A program made the translations under genes and the position numbers. Of a stretch of DNA of 64,000 nucleotides, positions 30,290 through 40,931 are shown one piece after another. The stretch spans positions 62,001 to 126,000 of the forward strand of contig SUXS01000008.1 in the NCBI GenBank assembly GCA_015060865.1, read 5' to 3'. This DNA is from Bacteroidales bacterium (lineage in GTDB: Bacteria > Bacteroidota > Bacteroidia > Bacteroidales > Bacteroidaceae). Within the stretch, counting starts at the first letter, position 1, and every line of letters begins with the position of its first letter. The notes beneath the pieces were generated by a model. The model was not told where the DNA came from. It saw only the letters and a program-made list of their open reading frames with translations, and searched no databases.

Positions 30290-30940
30290 TTATAGCTCTT
30301 TCAGAGCATGTATCATGCCTAAAGGATCCGATGCATTGAAAACAGTACTGCCGGCAACCAGTACATCGGCTCCTGCCTCTACCAACCTTTTCCCAGTTTC
30401 CAGATTAACCCCTCCATCCACTTGTATCAATGCATGTGAACGAGTGCCCTCAATTAGACGACGCAATTTACGAACCTTTTCAATGGAATGTTCTATAAAT
30501 TTCTGTCCGCCAAAACCTGGATTTACCGTCATGAGCAATACCATATCCACATCACCTATCACATCCTCGAGCACACCCACCGGTGTTGAAGGATTGAGGG
30601 TAACTCCTGCCTTCATCCCATGTTCATGTATCTCATAGATTACACGATTCAGATGCGTACAGGCTTCGTAGTGCACATTCATCATCATGGCTCCCAGAGC
30701 CTTGACTTCGCGAACGAACTTCTCTGGATTAACAATCATCAGATGCACGTCGAGCGGTTTTGTACATAAGCGCGCCACATGCTCCAACACCGGGAACCCA
30801 AATGAGATGTTCGGCACAAACACACCATCCATCACATCCAAGTGCAACCAATCGGCTTCACTTTGGTTTATCATTTCAATATCGCGTGCCAGATTGGAAA
30901 AATCTGCCGCCAGCAGCGAAGGGGCTATAAACGGATACAT
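30290..30940 (-). CDS. rpe: Ribulose-phosphate 3-epimerase
   Basis: 216 aa; APSLLAADFSNL, WLHLDVMDGVFVPNISFG, DMVLLMTVNPGFGGQKFI, IQVDGGVN. Confidence 0.95.
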   Translation of the reverse strand: MYPFIAPSLLAADFSNLARDIEMINQSEADWLHLDVMDGVFVPNISFGFPVLEHVARLCTKPLDVHLMIVNPEKFVREVKALGAMMMNVHYEACTHLNRVIYEIHEHGMKAGVTLNPSTPVGVLEDVIGDVDMVLLMTVNPGFGGQKFIEHSIEKVRKLRRLIEGTRSHALIQVDGGVNLETGKRLVEAGADVLVAGSTVFNASDPLGMIHALKEL

Positions 30941-31075
30941 ATACTACAACTCTGAGATGATACATTAATATATACAACAAAAATAGGCAAAAGGTGCGGA
31001 TAAAAAAACTTTTCAGACAAATTTCTTTATCACCACACCTTTTCCTTGTACTTTACGTTTCTTTTACAAAACGGT

Positions 31076-31267
31076 TTAACTGAGCATATACTCCTGTATT
31101 CCGCGAGGCAAATCCTTCTTTACCTTCAAAGTACGAGCTACGGCTTTCAGGTACTGCAAGGTGGTTTCTCTGGGTTCATGTGTTTTTTCACCACACACTG
31201 CCTGTCTCACAAGAGCTGCAAATTCAGAAGTAACAGATAATGGAGTAAAGTCTCTATCCATAGGCAA
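31076..31267 (-). CDS. Small hypothetical protein (63 aa)
   Basis: MPMDRDFTPLSVTSEFAALVRQAVCGEKTHEPRETTLQYLKAVARTLKVKKDLPRGIQEYMLS; plausible composition, in an otherwise empty gap. Confidence 0.5.
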   Translation of the reverse strand: MPMDRDFTPLSVTSEFAALVRQAVCGEKTHEPRETTLQYLKAVARTLKVKKDLPRGIQEYMLS

Positions 31268-31433
31268 AAAGAAAATATAAAAATATTATTACCTCAATAC
31301 ATTTTCTTAAACGATACCTATTGCAAGTTTAGTATACTGGATACAATCTTTTTTTAGATAATAGTAAAATTTCGTATAGCCACTAAAGCATTCGTTGCAG
31401 GCACTGGTTATCGACTGTTATGAGCGGATGCTG

Positions 31434-32666
31434 CTACCATCCTACCCTCGCCCACCCTGATACTTTATACCAGGACGTTTGACGAAACTTATCATTAAGT
31501 TTCGAATAGATATTGTCATGCTGAGGTACATAACAAGACACACCTCCATATCGAACCGTATCGACTTGCTGCATGTAAGCATCATTAGAATACCACCACG
31601 ATGTAGTACGGCGATAAGGGACAGCTGCATCAAAAGCCCTTTTCCAACGGATATAATCTGCATCATCAGAGATAATCCGAGACATGACTCCATTCATATC
31701 AAAGTATTCAGGGCGCGAACTGAAGGATATAGGATAATAACGTTGTATGCCTGCCAAATCCAAAGCCTCCTCCGAATCCACATACTTAACCACCATCTCC
31801 GCTGTCAGTGCAGCCAAGTCCTCAAGCACGTCGCAATTGACCACCGATAAGGATATACCATACCGATCGGTACCGTAAGCATATACGGGAACCATGTTGT
31901 CCTGGTAATAATTGTAGTAGCCATCCACGATGCCGCTTAAGGAAATCGGTTGAGAAAACATTGCCGACAACATCAGATCGTATGGTGCACCCGGATTAGG
32001 AATTTCGGCTGGAGAGGCTATAATATAATGCGTCACAGTACGCAACTCATATGCAACCTCTATCGATTGCATGAAACAGGCATCAAATAGGATAAAGTCC
32101 AATCGGGGCAAGTTGGACAAAGCCTCTCTCATCTCGGCTATCTCCATCTTACTACCATGGTTCGAATAACCATTATCCTCATTATCAATGACAATGCTGC
32201 GTTGCGGGGCGCGAGCAGGAAGCCATGCTTCGCCATGCGACCACATGACCAAACCATAAGATTCTGAAGGATAGGTATCAACCGCCCAGTTCATCACGTC
32301 GTGCAGCACTTGAGGCGAAGCTGAGTTGTGGTCCTCCGCATAAGTCTTCACAAGCTTGGAGACGGCGGTATCAGGCCCTTTTTCTATGGATACTATTCTG
32401 GGCAACTCATTGTCATCAATATAAGCCAGCAATTTACAATCGGAAGGGATATCACTCGCTGCCCTTAACATTTCATCCAGGTCTTGCTCATGAAAATGTC
32501 CATACGAAAGACTGTTCTCTGCACCTATATACACAAGCACAGTCCTACGACCAGCCTCATCATTATCAGATGGTTTTATATCAATCTTTACGCATGAAGA
32601 AAAACAGCATAGTATCAGTGCTACCGCACATACATACCATGCTGCTTGAAACAATAATCGGTTCAT
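31434..32666 (-). CDS. Clostripain-like (C11) cysteine peptidase, lipoprotein
   Basis: 410 aa; LCCFSSCVK lipobox; VLVYIGAENSLS; YGLVMWSHGEAWLP; LDFILFDACFMQSIEVAYELR. Confidence 0.82.
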   Translation of the reverse strand: MNRLLFQAAWYVCAVALILCCFSSCVKIDIKPSDNDEAGRRTVLVYIGAENSLSYGHFHEQDLDEMLRAASDIPSDCKLLAYIDDNELPRIVSIEKGPDTAVSKLVKTYAEDHNSASPQVLHDVMNWAVDTYPSESYGLVMWSHGEAWLPARAPQRSIVIDNEDNGYSNHGSKMEIAEMREALSNLPRLDFILFDACFMQSIEVAYELRTVTHYIIASPAEIPNPGAPYDLMLSAMFSQPISLSGIVDGYYNYYQDNMVPVYAYGTDRYGISLSVVNCDVLEDLAALTAEMVVKYVDSEEALDLAGIQRYYPISFSSRPEYFDMNGVMSRIISDDADYIRWKRAFDAAVPYRRTTSWWYSNDAYMQQVDTVRYGGVSCYVPQHDNIYSKLNDKFRQTSWYKVSGWARVGW

Positions 32667-32675
32667 CTACAGTAG

Positions 32676-33083
32676 CTATTCTTTATAGAAGCGGAACTCA
32701 TCAACTCCTATTTTCTTCAATACTATATCCTTATCGTTCTTAAACTTATATTGCACATTCTGATACCGCTTTTCAAGCCTTCTTTTCTTAGGAGAGTAGA
32801 AGAGAGCACAAGTTTGGTTATAATCACCGAGCTTACTTTCCAAATAGGTCTTCATCTGCAATGGATAGGAACTGAGATTAACGATAGAGGCATCGGACTT
32901 CACCACTATACTGTCCAAAAACTGCAAATCGGTAAGATATACAGTGGAATCATTAAAATCCATTGATACGCCATACATATATACCCGTTTCGGCTCGCTA
33001 GACTTCATAGTCTTGGTTGCACCACACGAACACAACATCACGATACACCACAAGGGTAATAAGTATCTCATCCTTCCCTTCAT
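32676..33083 (-). CDS. Hypothetical lipoprotein (135 aa)
   Basis: MLCSCGATKTMK lipobox-like N-terminus; ORF fills the gap between the C11 peptidase and rpoD. Confidence 0.65.
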   Translation of the reverse strand: MKGRMRYLLPLWCIVMLCSCGATKTMKSSEPKRVYMYGVSMDFNDSTVYLTDLQFLDSIVVKSDASIVNLSSYPLQMKTYLESKLGDYNQTCALFYSPKKRRLEKRYQNVQYKFKNDKDIVLKKIGVDEFRFYKE

Positions 33084-33107
33084 ATATTACCTAATAAAGT
33101 ATAGAGA

Positions 33108-33968
33108 CTATCCCAAATACGATTTCAGCAATTTGCTGCGTGAGTTCTGACGAAGACGGCGAATGGCCTTCTCCTTAATTTGGCGTACACGTTCACGGGT
33201 CAAACCAAACTTGTCACCTATTTCCTCAAGAGTCATCTCCTGCATACCAATACCGAAAAACATCTGCAGTATTTCTTTCTCACGTTCCGTAAGCGTAGAA
33301 AGTGCACGGTCAATCTCTGTGGAAAGTGATTCGCTCACCAATGAGCGGTCGGCCATCGGCGAATCGTCATTGACAAGCACATCGAGCAAACTGTTGTCCT
33401 CTCCATCCACAAACGGGGCATCTACCGAGATGTGACGTCCCGACACCTTAAGTGTATCGGCAATTTTATCTACCGGGATATCCAACTCATCAGCTAGTTC
33501 CTCAGCAGATGGACGACGCTCGTTCTCCTGTTCAAACTTAGAAAAAGCTTTGCTTATCTTATTCAGTGAACCCACCTGATTGAGGGGCAAACGTACAATG
33601 CGTGATTGCTCGGCTAAAGCCTGAAGGATAGACTGACGAATCCACCATACAGCATAGCTGATAAACTTAAATCCACGAGTCTCGTCAAACTTCTCTGCCG
33701 CCTTGATCAACCCCAAATTGCCCTCATTGATAAGGTCGGGAAGGCTCAGTCCCTGATTCTGGTACTGCTTTGCTACAGATACCACAAAACGTAGATTGGC
33801 ACGAGTTAGTTTCTCCAAAGCAACACGGTCTCCCTTACGAATCCGTTGGGCCAATTCCACTTCCTCCTCTACCGTAATCAACTCTTCACGACCAATCTCC
33901 TGGAGATATTTGTCCAATGAAGCGCTCTCACGATTGGTAATACTCTTTGTAATTTTAAGTTGTCTCAT
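33108..33968 (-). CDS. rpoD: RNA polymerase primary sigma factor
   Basis: 286 aa; [53 protein letters not shown]...[26 protein letters not shown]. Confidence 0.95.
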   Translation of the reverse strand: MRQLKITKSITNRESASLDKYLQEIGREELITVEEEVELAQRIRKGDRVALEKLTRANLRFVVSVAKQYQNQGLSLPDLINEGNLGLIKAAEKFDETRGFKFISYAVWWIRQSILQALAEQSRIVRLPLNQVGSLNKISKAFSKFEQENERRPSAEELADELDIPVDKIADTLKVSGRHISVDAPFVDGEDNSLLDVLVNDDSPMADRSLVSESLSTEIDRALSTLTEREKEILQMFFGIGMQEMTLEEIGDKFGLTRERVRQIKEKAIRRLRQNSRSKLLKSYLG

Positions 33969-34191
33969 CGAAAAATAGCTATTTCAGTCAATAAACCAAA
34001 TTAGTTGCAAAGATAACACATTTTCTTGATATACCCGCCATTCAACAACGAAAAAACTTTCAAAAAGTATACGGTGATTACTCTTTTTTGAGAGAAATCA
34101 CCGCTCTTTTTATACTAATTTGCAGGAAAGAGGCATGGCAGTCAGATATTTTTGGCTAAAACACCTCTGTCATGCCTCATATATCCCGCTT

Positions 34192-35679
34192 CTATCCCAC
34201 ATCCGACAGGTCTACCGCATAGTTGGCTCTGCGTCCGGACATATAGTAACCTGAGATGAACAACACACGCTCAGGCGACTGATTGGCAGACTTTAGTACG
34301 TTGGCCAAGTCCTCTTCACTCGTGATTTTGGTGCCGTTGATTTTAAGGATTACAAAGCCCTTCTTGATACCTGCTTGGGCAAATTTTCCTTTATCTACGC
34401 CAGTCACCTGCAAGCCATAGCTCACCCCAAGATGACGCTTCACATCATCACTTATGGGTTGGAAAGCAGCACCTAACATGTCAAGATCAAACCTTTTTAC
34501 CACTTCCGTATTGCCTTGCATATTCTTTAGGGTAACATCAAAGGTTTTTTCCTTCTTATCACGCATCACGGTTACTTTCACCTCATCACCTGGGCGGTGC
34601 TTGGCTATATTCTCCTGCAGCTCGGCCATATTATGCACCTTCTTACCTGCAATCTTTACAATGACGTCACCCGACTCTATACCAGCTGCCTTGGCGCCAC
34701 TTCCATCGGTCACTTCGGCAACATATACACCTTCTACAGTACCCAAGTCTTTGTCCTTGGTACGATCGTCTCCCAGATCATGGCCACTGATTCCAAGGAT
34801 AGCACGCTGTACGGTTCCAAACTCCTTCAAGTCATCCACCACCTTGGTCATGATACTGGTAGGAATGGCAAATCCGTAACCGGCATAAGCACCTGTAGGC
34901 GACGACAATACGGCATTGATACCCACCAGTTCACCACGGGCGTTTACCAAAGCGCCTCCGCTGTTACCTTGATTGATGGCTGCATCGGTCTGGATGAATG
35001 ACTCTATACCTCCATTATACACACCAAGTGTACGAGCCTTGGCACTCACAATTCCAGCAGTTACCGTAGAGGTAAGGTTAAAAGGATTTCCTACAGCAAG
35101 CACCCACTCGCCGACTTTCAGAGCCTCCGAATCGCCGATGGAAATTGTCGGGAAATCATCACCTTCGATCTTGATTAAGGCCAAGTCCGTATTGGGGTCT
35201 GTGCCAATAAGTTTTCCTTTGAACTCACGATTATCGTTCAGTTTGACATCAATTTCATCAGCACCATCAATCACGTGATTGTTGGTCACCACGTAGCCAT
35301 CTTCAGAAATAATGACTCCAGAGCCAAATCCAACTCGGGGCTGTGATTTTATCTGCTGCTGACGTCCCATGCCGTCACCGAAGAAAAAATCAAACAAGTC
35401 AGGCATCTGAGTTACGGTCTGTGTCTTTCCCAACTGTGTAGACTTGATGTGCACGACTGCATGCAGCGAGTTTTCTGCAGCAACGGTAAGGTCAACTGGT
35501 TGCCCCCCATCCTTATTGCCAAACATAGCTACCGGCATCGTAAAAGAACTTTCCGGCTTTACGGTAACCACAGTCTGCTGTTGTTGCTCCATCAATGCAT
35601 ACGTTGTAACCCCGGCTACCGCAGCACTACCTACCACTATTGCCGTTGTCCCCAAGATCTTCTTAATTACCATTTTCAT
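34192..35679 (-). CDS. Do-family (HtrA/DegP-like) serine protease
   Basis: 495 aa; GSGVIISEDGYVVTNNHVIDGADEI, TDLALIKIEG, QTDAAINQGNSGGALVNARGELVGIN, two PDZ regions. Confidence 0.93.
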   Translation of the reverse strand: MKMVIKKILGTTAIVVGSAAVAGVTTYALMEQQQQTVVTVKPESSFTMPVAMFGNKDGGQPVDLTVAAENSLHAVVHIKSTQLGKTQTVTQMPDLFDFFFGDGMGRQQQIKSQPRVGFGSGVIISEDGYVVTNNHVIDGADEIDVKLNDNREFKGKLIGTDPNTDLALIKIEGDDFPTISIGDSEALKVGEWVLAVGNPFNLTSTVTAGIVSAKARTLGVYNGGIESFIQTDAAINQGNSGGALVNARGELVGINAVLSSPTGAYAGYGFAIPTSIMTKVVDDLKEFGTVQRAILGISGHDLGDDRTKDKDLGTVEGVYVAEVTDGSGAKAAGIESGDVIVKIAGKKVHNMAELQENIAKHRPGDEVKVTVMRDKKEKTFDVTLKNMQGNTEVVKRFDLDMLGAAFQPISDDVKRHLGVSYGLQVTGVDKGKFAQAGIKKGFVILKINGTKITSEEDLANVLKSANQSPERVLFISGYYMSGRRANYAVDLSDVG

Positions 35680-35876
35680 AACTAAAGCTTTTTATTTTCG
35701 TTAATTGAATTGTCGTTTTTAACTTCACAACAGCAAAGATAATAGTATTATTTCCACGTTACACCCAAATGCCATCAATATTTACTACAAATTAACACAG
35801 CATCCTCACCATTAACAGTAATTCAACTATCAGCTTCTTTTTTTTCACAACTATTAGGGAAAAGCATTTATACTTC

Positions 35877-35907
35877 TTTGCGTAATCGATTTTTTACACT
35901 AAATTTG
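35877..35907 (+). promoter_or_regulatory. Bacteroidetes-type promoter for rnpB
   Basis: TTTG (35877-35880) - 19 bp - TAAATTTG (35900-35907) just before the RNase P RNA 5' end. Confidence 0.6.
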
Positions 35908-35913
35908 CCCCTT

Positions 35914-36280
35914 GAAAGGCAGTTGGACGGTCTGTCGCTTACTCATTATAGAGTATGAGGAAAGTCCGGGCAACACAGAGCATCCCGCTTGTTAATGTGC
36001 AAGGTGTCGGTGACGGCAGGGTAACGTAGAAGAAAATAACCGCCCCGTTCAGGCGAGGTAAGGGTGAGAAAGTGAGGTAAGAGCTCACTGGCCAAGTGGT
36101 GACACTATGGCCGTGCGTCCCGGGAGTTGCAAGGTCATGTATACCGGCGTTTGAGGGTTGCTCGTCCAAGCCGGAGGGTAGACCGCTATAGCATGTCGGC
36201 AACGGCAGGCACAGATAAATGACAGACGCTCTTGCAAAAATGTCAAGAGTACAGAACCCGGCTTACAGGCCAACTGTTTT
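35914..36280 (+). ncRNA. rnpB: RNase P RNA (bacterial class A)
   Basis: GAGGAAAGTCCGGGCAACACAGAGCA core; closing P1 helix CAGTTGG (35920) / CCAACTG (36270-36276); terminal AGAACCCGGCTTACAGG. Confidence 0.9.
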
Positions 36281-36306
36281 TCTTTTTTAATGTTCCAATT
36301 ACCACC

Positions 36307-37623
36307 ATGAAAAGAAGGATAAAGCAACTCATCCACTTCCTCACTCGACAACTATGGCGAGTTACCGAAGAAGATGTCAGCCGCAGGCGATACACCAGTT
36401 ACAACCTACTGAAGGTACTTTATCAAACCATCTTGCGTTTTATTAGAGATCGTGTATGGATACGTGCTGCAGCCCTCTCCTACACCACTCTATTCTCCAT
36501 CATACCTATATTGGCGCTGCTTTTCGCCATAGCCAAGGGATTCGGATTCTCCAATCTAATGGAACGTCTGTTCCGGGGTGGAGTCATAGAAAACGGCACG
36601 ATGGACATGGTGATGACCTTTATTGACAATTACCTGGAATATGCCAAGAGCGGTGTATTCATTGGAGTTGGTATAGCCATGCTTCTATGGGCCATCATCA
36701 ACTTGGCCGACAGTATAGAAGGCAATATGAATGCGATATGGGATGTCAAGAAACCACGTTCCTACTTTCGTAAGCTGACAGACTACATGGCTCTGTTCGT
36801 GCTGTTTCCCATCATCATCGTTCTGTACGCCGGTGTAAGTATCTTCATGACTACCATTTACCAGCAGCTGGCCGATTACTTCATTATCAGTTCATTCGTA
36901 CATATCTGCATTAAGCTGGCTCCTTATGCGCTTTCAGCACTCATCATGACCGGCTTATTCATTTTCATACCCAACACCAAAGTCAAGTTTCGTTACGCCT
37001 TCATTCCAGGACTAATCACGGGTATTATTTTCCAGGCATTCCTGTACATCTATATTCAGATACAGATGTCAGTATCGAGCTACAACGCCATTTATGGTTC
37101 ATTTGCCATAATCCCGATGTTCATGCTATGGGCAGACATATCTTGGTGCATTATCCTATTTGGAGCAGAGATGAGTTACGTAAGCCAGAATATCGAACAA
37201 TATAATTTCGGGCAGGAAGTCGACAATGTAAGCAGGCGTTATCACGACTTCATGTGCGTAATAGTAATGTCGCTCATTTGCAAGCGTTTCCAAACAGGCG
37301 AGCGACCTTATACAGCCAACGAACTATCCGATGCCGGGCAAATCCCCATACGTCTCACCAACCAATTACTCGAGGAATTGGAACGCATCGGGCTTATCTA
37401 TGGATTCAGTTCCGACGCCAAGTCTGAGACAGAGCATTTTGTACCAGCTATTGACATCAATAAGCTATCTGTCGGACGATTGCTGTCAAGCATCGAAAGC
37501 GCGGGGTGCGAAGACTTTAAGATAGACCATTCCAAAGAGTTCAGTAGCCAATGGGAAGCCTTCATCGGGTACAAGGAAGACATATACCAAAAGAACAACG
37601 GCATTTTACTGAAAGATTTATAA
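36307..37623 (+). CDS. YihY/BrkB-family inner membrane protein
   Basis: IRDRVWIRAAALSYTTLFSIIPILALLFAIAKGFG, LLWAIINLADSIEGNMNAIWDV; start moved to MKRRIKQL because the called ORF start lies inside rnpB. Confidence 0.85.
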   Translation: MKRRIKQLIHFLTRQLWRVTEEDVSRRRYTSYNLLKVLYQTILRFIRDRVWIRAAALSYTTLFSIIPILALLFAIAKGFGFSNLMERLFRGGVIENGTMDMVMTFIDNYLEYAKSGVFIGVGIAMLLWAIINLADSIEGNMNAIWDVKKPRSYFRKLTDYMALFVLFPIIIVLYAGVSIFMTTIYQQLADYFIISSFVHICIKLAPYALSALIMTGLFIFIPNTKVKFRYAFIPGLITGIIFQAFLYIYIQIQMSVSSYNAIYGSFAIIPMFMLWADISWCIILFGAEMSYVSQNIEQYNFGQEVDNVSRRYHDFMCVIVMSLICKRFQTGERPYTANELSDAGQIPIRLTNQLLEELERIGLIYGFSSDAKSETEHFVPAIDINKLSVGRLLSSIESAGCEDFKIDHSKEFSSQWEAFIGYKEDIYQKNNGILLKDL

Positions 37624-37722
37624 GTACCAATACGGATATCCAATCCTAAAGGTATCATAGTCTGCTCTGTAAGCTCCATTGGCTGGAGCCATATATGCTA
37701 TTCCCGTAAACATTTCTGGCAT
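37618..37722 (-). CDS. Possible small ORF, 34 aa
   Basis: MPEMFTGIAYMAPANGAYRADYDTFRIGYPYWYL*; divergent from the 120-aa gene across a palindrome. Confidence 0.3.
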   Translation of the reverse strand: MPEMFTGIAYMAPANGAYRADYDTFRIGYPYWYL

Positions 37723-37728
37723 AATCTT

Positions 37729-37750
37729 GTTTTAATGATATCATTAAAAC
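37729..37750. promoter_or_regulatory. Perfect 22-bp palindrome (candidate operator)
   Basis: GTTTTAATGATATCATTAAAAC, ending 9 bp before the ATG at 37760. Confidence 0.55.
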
Positions 37751-37759
37751 TCAAAAGAT

Positions 37760-38122
37760 ATGTCTGCCCATCCCACCAACGAAGCCTATTCCATCAAGGT
37801 CATCAAGTCAATCACCAGCATCTATCGTATTTCTACTCCCAGAATGCGCAAATTGGCACACGACATCAACCATGTAATCTCGGCATACGAACTCAACGAC
37901 AAGGAGGTAGCCATTGCCTGCAACAAATACATCACCTATTCCTACCCAGCCATCACCCAAGCTGCCTCAGCCTATGGGCTTCATCCCATGAACGAGGAAG
38001 AGATAAGCTCCCATACTGGCCAAGAGCTACAACATATTCTTTACTGTATGTGTGTGTTCCTATATGACAACCTCAAAGCCGAAAGTGTAGCTTACAGGCA
38101 ACACTTACATGCCAATATATAG
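37760..38122 (+). CDS. Hypothetical protein (120 aa)
   Basis: MSAHPTNEAYSIKVIKSITSIYRISTPRMRKLAHDINHVISAYEL...; bounded by palindrome upstream and terminator downstream. Confidence 0.65.
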   Translation: MSAHPTNEAYSIKVIKSITSIYRISTPRMRKLAHDINHVISAYELNDKEVAIACNKYITYSYPAITQAASAYGLHPMNEEEISSHTGQELQHILYCMCVFLYDNLKAESVAYRQHLHANI

Positions 38123-38152
38123 AAATATCGGATCCACCTTCCTAAAAAAAGA

Positions 38153-38177
38153 GCCGGGCAACTACATGTTACCCGGC
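38153..38177. terminator. Bidirectional hairpin terminator
   Basis: GCCGGGcAA...TTaCCCGGC with flanking A-tract, between convergent genes. Confidence 0.65.
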
Positions 38178-38192
38178 CCATAGAATATATAT

Positions 38193-40352
38193 TTACTCTA
38201 CTATATCCATTTCATCTACCAGGTGCTTGCAACCACCCAACTTCTCAAGGATGAATAGCACATAGCGGATATCCACCACGATGCAACGCTGCTTGTCATT
38301 GTCGAAGTTGATGTCGCCGCTCAGCGATTCCCAGTTGCCATCGAAAGCAGCTCCGATGAGCTCTCCATGGGCATTCATCACGGGGCTACCGCTATTGCCA
38401 CCGGTGATATCATTGGTGGTGATAAAGTTTACCGGCAGACGGCCATCGCTCAAGGCGTAGCGACCATAATCTTTGGCGGCATAGAGCTGCTTAAGCCGCT
38501 CGGGCACTACAAACTCGGGGTTGGTGGCATCTTCCTTTTCCATCACTCCCTCCAGCGTGGTGTAGTAGTCGTAGCTGACACCATTCTTGGGGCTATAGGG
38601 CTTCACCGTACCATAGGTAAGGCGAAGGGTGAAGTTGGCATCGGGAGCCTTGGGCGTGGGGGCATACATCTCGCAGAGACCACGGACGTAGGTCTTGTGG
38701 AGCAGCTGCAGCTCATCGCGGTCGGCAGCGCTGGCAACACTAAGACGGGCATACATCTCCCACTTGCAGCGTGAATATGCTGTGGCGAGGTCCTTTTCGA
38801 TAGCCTTTACCGAAGGCTTCTTGAGGAAGCGCTCCAGGTTCTGCTCATTGGCCGTGATAGAGTTGTCATACATAGCATCGATATAGCGGTCGATATCGCC
38901 TTTGTAGTCCTTGTCAATGGTCGTATAGAAGGCGGGCAACTCGATATCCATCTCCTTATAAAGGGCAAAAAGGGCCTTGGCTACCTTACGGTCGACCTCA
39001 TGATCGTAATCCTTGTTGTGAACCTGGGCATAGGACCTGCGCAGTTCGTCGCTCCACTTGGCTACCGCCTCCTTATCCTTCGCTTTGAGTGCTACCTTGA
39101 GGCTATCCATCACGCGGTATGGGGCACCAAACTCAATGCCCATCATGAAAGTCTCTGTAAAGGCCATACGAAGATAAGCATCAGCAGATGTCTTGGCCAT
39201 CAGCTCATCAATCTTTGCCACCACGGCAGCATACTCATCGTTGCCCTTCTCGGCAGCAAAGCGGGCGAAGCGGGCTTCCTGCTCGGTCTTGGCCTCACGC
39301 ACCTTGTTGTCGATGATAGCCTTGTTCATGCCAATAGAGTTCTTCCAATAGTTACTGCTGCTTGCATACTTACCGGCATATTGGATACGCACCTTGTCGC
39401 TGGCTGCCATCTCACGCTTAAGCACCTCTTGACGAGCCTCGCGCACCTGGATACGCGGAGTGTTCTGGCAATCCATACGATGCTGTATCTCGCTGCGTGT
39501 GAGGAAGCGCTGCGTACTGCCGGGGAAGCCCATCACCATGGCATAGTCACCTTCGTTCAATCCCTTGATGGAGACACTCAGATGCTTGGGAGTCTTCAGG
39601 GGTACGTTGTCCTCGCTATAGAGGGCAGGATTACCTTCTGAATCAGCATAGATGCGGAACATGGAGAAGTCGCCCGTATGGCGCGGCCACATCCAGTTGT
39701 CGGTTTCACCGCCAAACTTACCTACCGATGAAGGAGGTGCGGCTACCATACGTATGTCAGAGTATACTTTCAGGAAGAACAGGTAGTAGCGGTTGCCGGC
39801 ATAGAAAGGACGGGCGATGGCCTCAATACCAGGTTTCCCATCGTACTCGCTGGCCTTGAGCTCCTCGCTGGCCATCTCGCCAAGGAACTGATATGACAAT
39901 GCCTCTACCTCGGTGATGCTGTCGTTCGCGATAAGGGCATTAACCTTATCGGTGACGTCTACGATTCTTTCCACAAAGGTAAACTCAAGGCCTGGAGTAG
40001 GCAGCTCCTCGGCGCGGGTCAATGCCCAGAAGCCATCGGTAAGGTAATCGTGCTCTACCGAGCTGTGTTGCTGTATGGCGCCATAGCCGCAATGGTGATT
40101 GGTAAGAATGAGTCCCTCTGCAGAGACAATCTCGCCCGTACATCCACCGCCAAAGATGCCTATAGCGTCCTTGATTGAGGGTCCTGCCGGATTATATAAA
40201 TCGGTACCCTCGAGTTGCAATCCCTGCTGCTTCATCTGGTCGACCAGATATTGCTCCTCCATCATCTGGAGCAGCCACATTCCTTCATCGGCACGAGCAC
40301 TACAAAGCACACAAGCCAATGCCAATGTCATGTAAAACCTGCATTTTTTCAT
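38193..40352 (-). CDS. S46-family dipeptidyl peptidase (DPP7/DPP11-like)
   Basis: [91 protein letters not shown]. Confidence 0.93.
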   Translation of the reverse strand: MKKCRFYMTLALACVLCSARADEGMWLLQMMEEQYLVDQMKQQGLQLEGTDLYNPAGPSIKDAIGIFGGGCTGEIVSAEGLILTNHHCGYGAIQQHSSVEHDYLTDGFWALTRAEELPTPGLEFTFVERIVDVTDKVNALIANDSITEVEALSYQFLGEMASEELKASEYDGKPGIEAIARPFYAGNRYYLFFLKVYSDIRMVAAPPSSVGKFGGETDNWMWPRHTGDFSMFRIYADSEGNPALYSEDNVPLKTPKHLSVSIKGLNEGDYAMVMGFPGSTQRFLTRSEIQHRMDCQNTPRIQVREARQEVLKREMAASDKVRIQYAGKYASSSNYWKNSIGMNKAIIDNKVREAKTEQEARFARFAAEKGNDEYAAVVAKIDELMAKTSADAYLRMAFTETFMMGIEFGAPYRVMDSLKVALKAKDKEAVAKWSDELRRSYAQVHNKDYDHEVDRKVAKALFALYKEMDIELPAFYTTIDKDYKGDIDRYIDAMYDNSITANEQNLERFLKKPSVKAIEKDLATAYSRCKWEMYARLSVASAADRDELQLLHKTYVRGLCEMYAPTPKAPDANFTLRLTYGTVKPYSPKNGVSYDYYTTLEGVMEKEDATNPEFVVPERLKQLYAAKDYGRYALSDGRLPVNFITTNDITGGNSGSPVMNAHGELIGAAFDGNWESLSGDINFDNDKQRCIVVDIRYVLFILEKLGGCKHLVDEMDIVE

Positions 40353-40455
40353 TGTTCCAAACATATTTTTCTTGATTATAATATGATAAGTATAGTTATA
40401 GTCATGTCCAATCCTGCCTATCAGCTACCTTGGGCCTAGTAGTATGGATTTTAAT

Positions 40456-40785
40456 CTCATCGTCCACACCGTTACCATGGCCAACACCAGTCGGGTGAGG
40501 CATATCCACCAAAAACTGATGCCCATAGCCACGAAGAGCATGGTATCCTCAAGCAACGAGTGCGACACACCGAGGTGATGGTTCACCAGATTGGCCTCCT
40601 CGCGCGTGAGCCTACCCTCCTCCACCTCATCAATCATGATGGCAGCGCCATAGGCCATGCCCACCACATTGCCCGTAAGCCATAGCAAGGAGCAGACCGA
40701 GGGAAGGCCGAAGAGGCGCATCAAGGGCGACAGCGAGTGGGCTATGCGGTGCATCCAGCCAAACTCCTCGAGCACGCGCTGCAGC
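40456..40785 (-). pseudogene. Truncated duplicate of the 3' end of the nucleoside-recognition gene at 46931-47863
   Basis: Base-by-base alignment at constant offset 6500 to 46956-47285, no gaps, about 20 mismatches; same C-terminal peptide LQRVLEEFGWMHRIAHSLSPLMRLFGLP... Confidence 0.92.
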
Positions 40786-40865
40786 TCGTTTTTGGAAACA
40801 GAGTACAAAGTTCGCATAAATATTTGATACACACAAATACAGCATGCGCAATTTACAAAGCAAAT

Positions 40866-40899
40866 GCCATTCTGAGCTCCACAGAGCATGCAGAATGGC
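40866..40899 (-). terminator. Hairpin downstream of gadB
   Basis: GCCATTCTG...CAGAATGGC 9-bp perfect stem. Confidence 0.45.
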
Positions 40900-40931
40900 A
40901 ATAGCAGCATGAGGTCTACATAGACTCCTGC

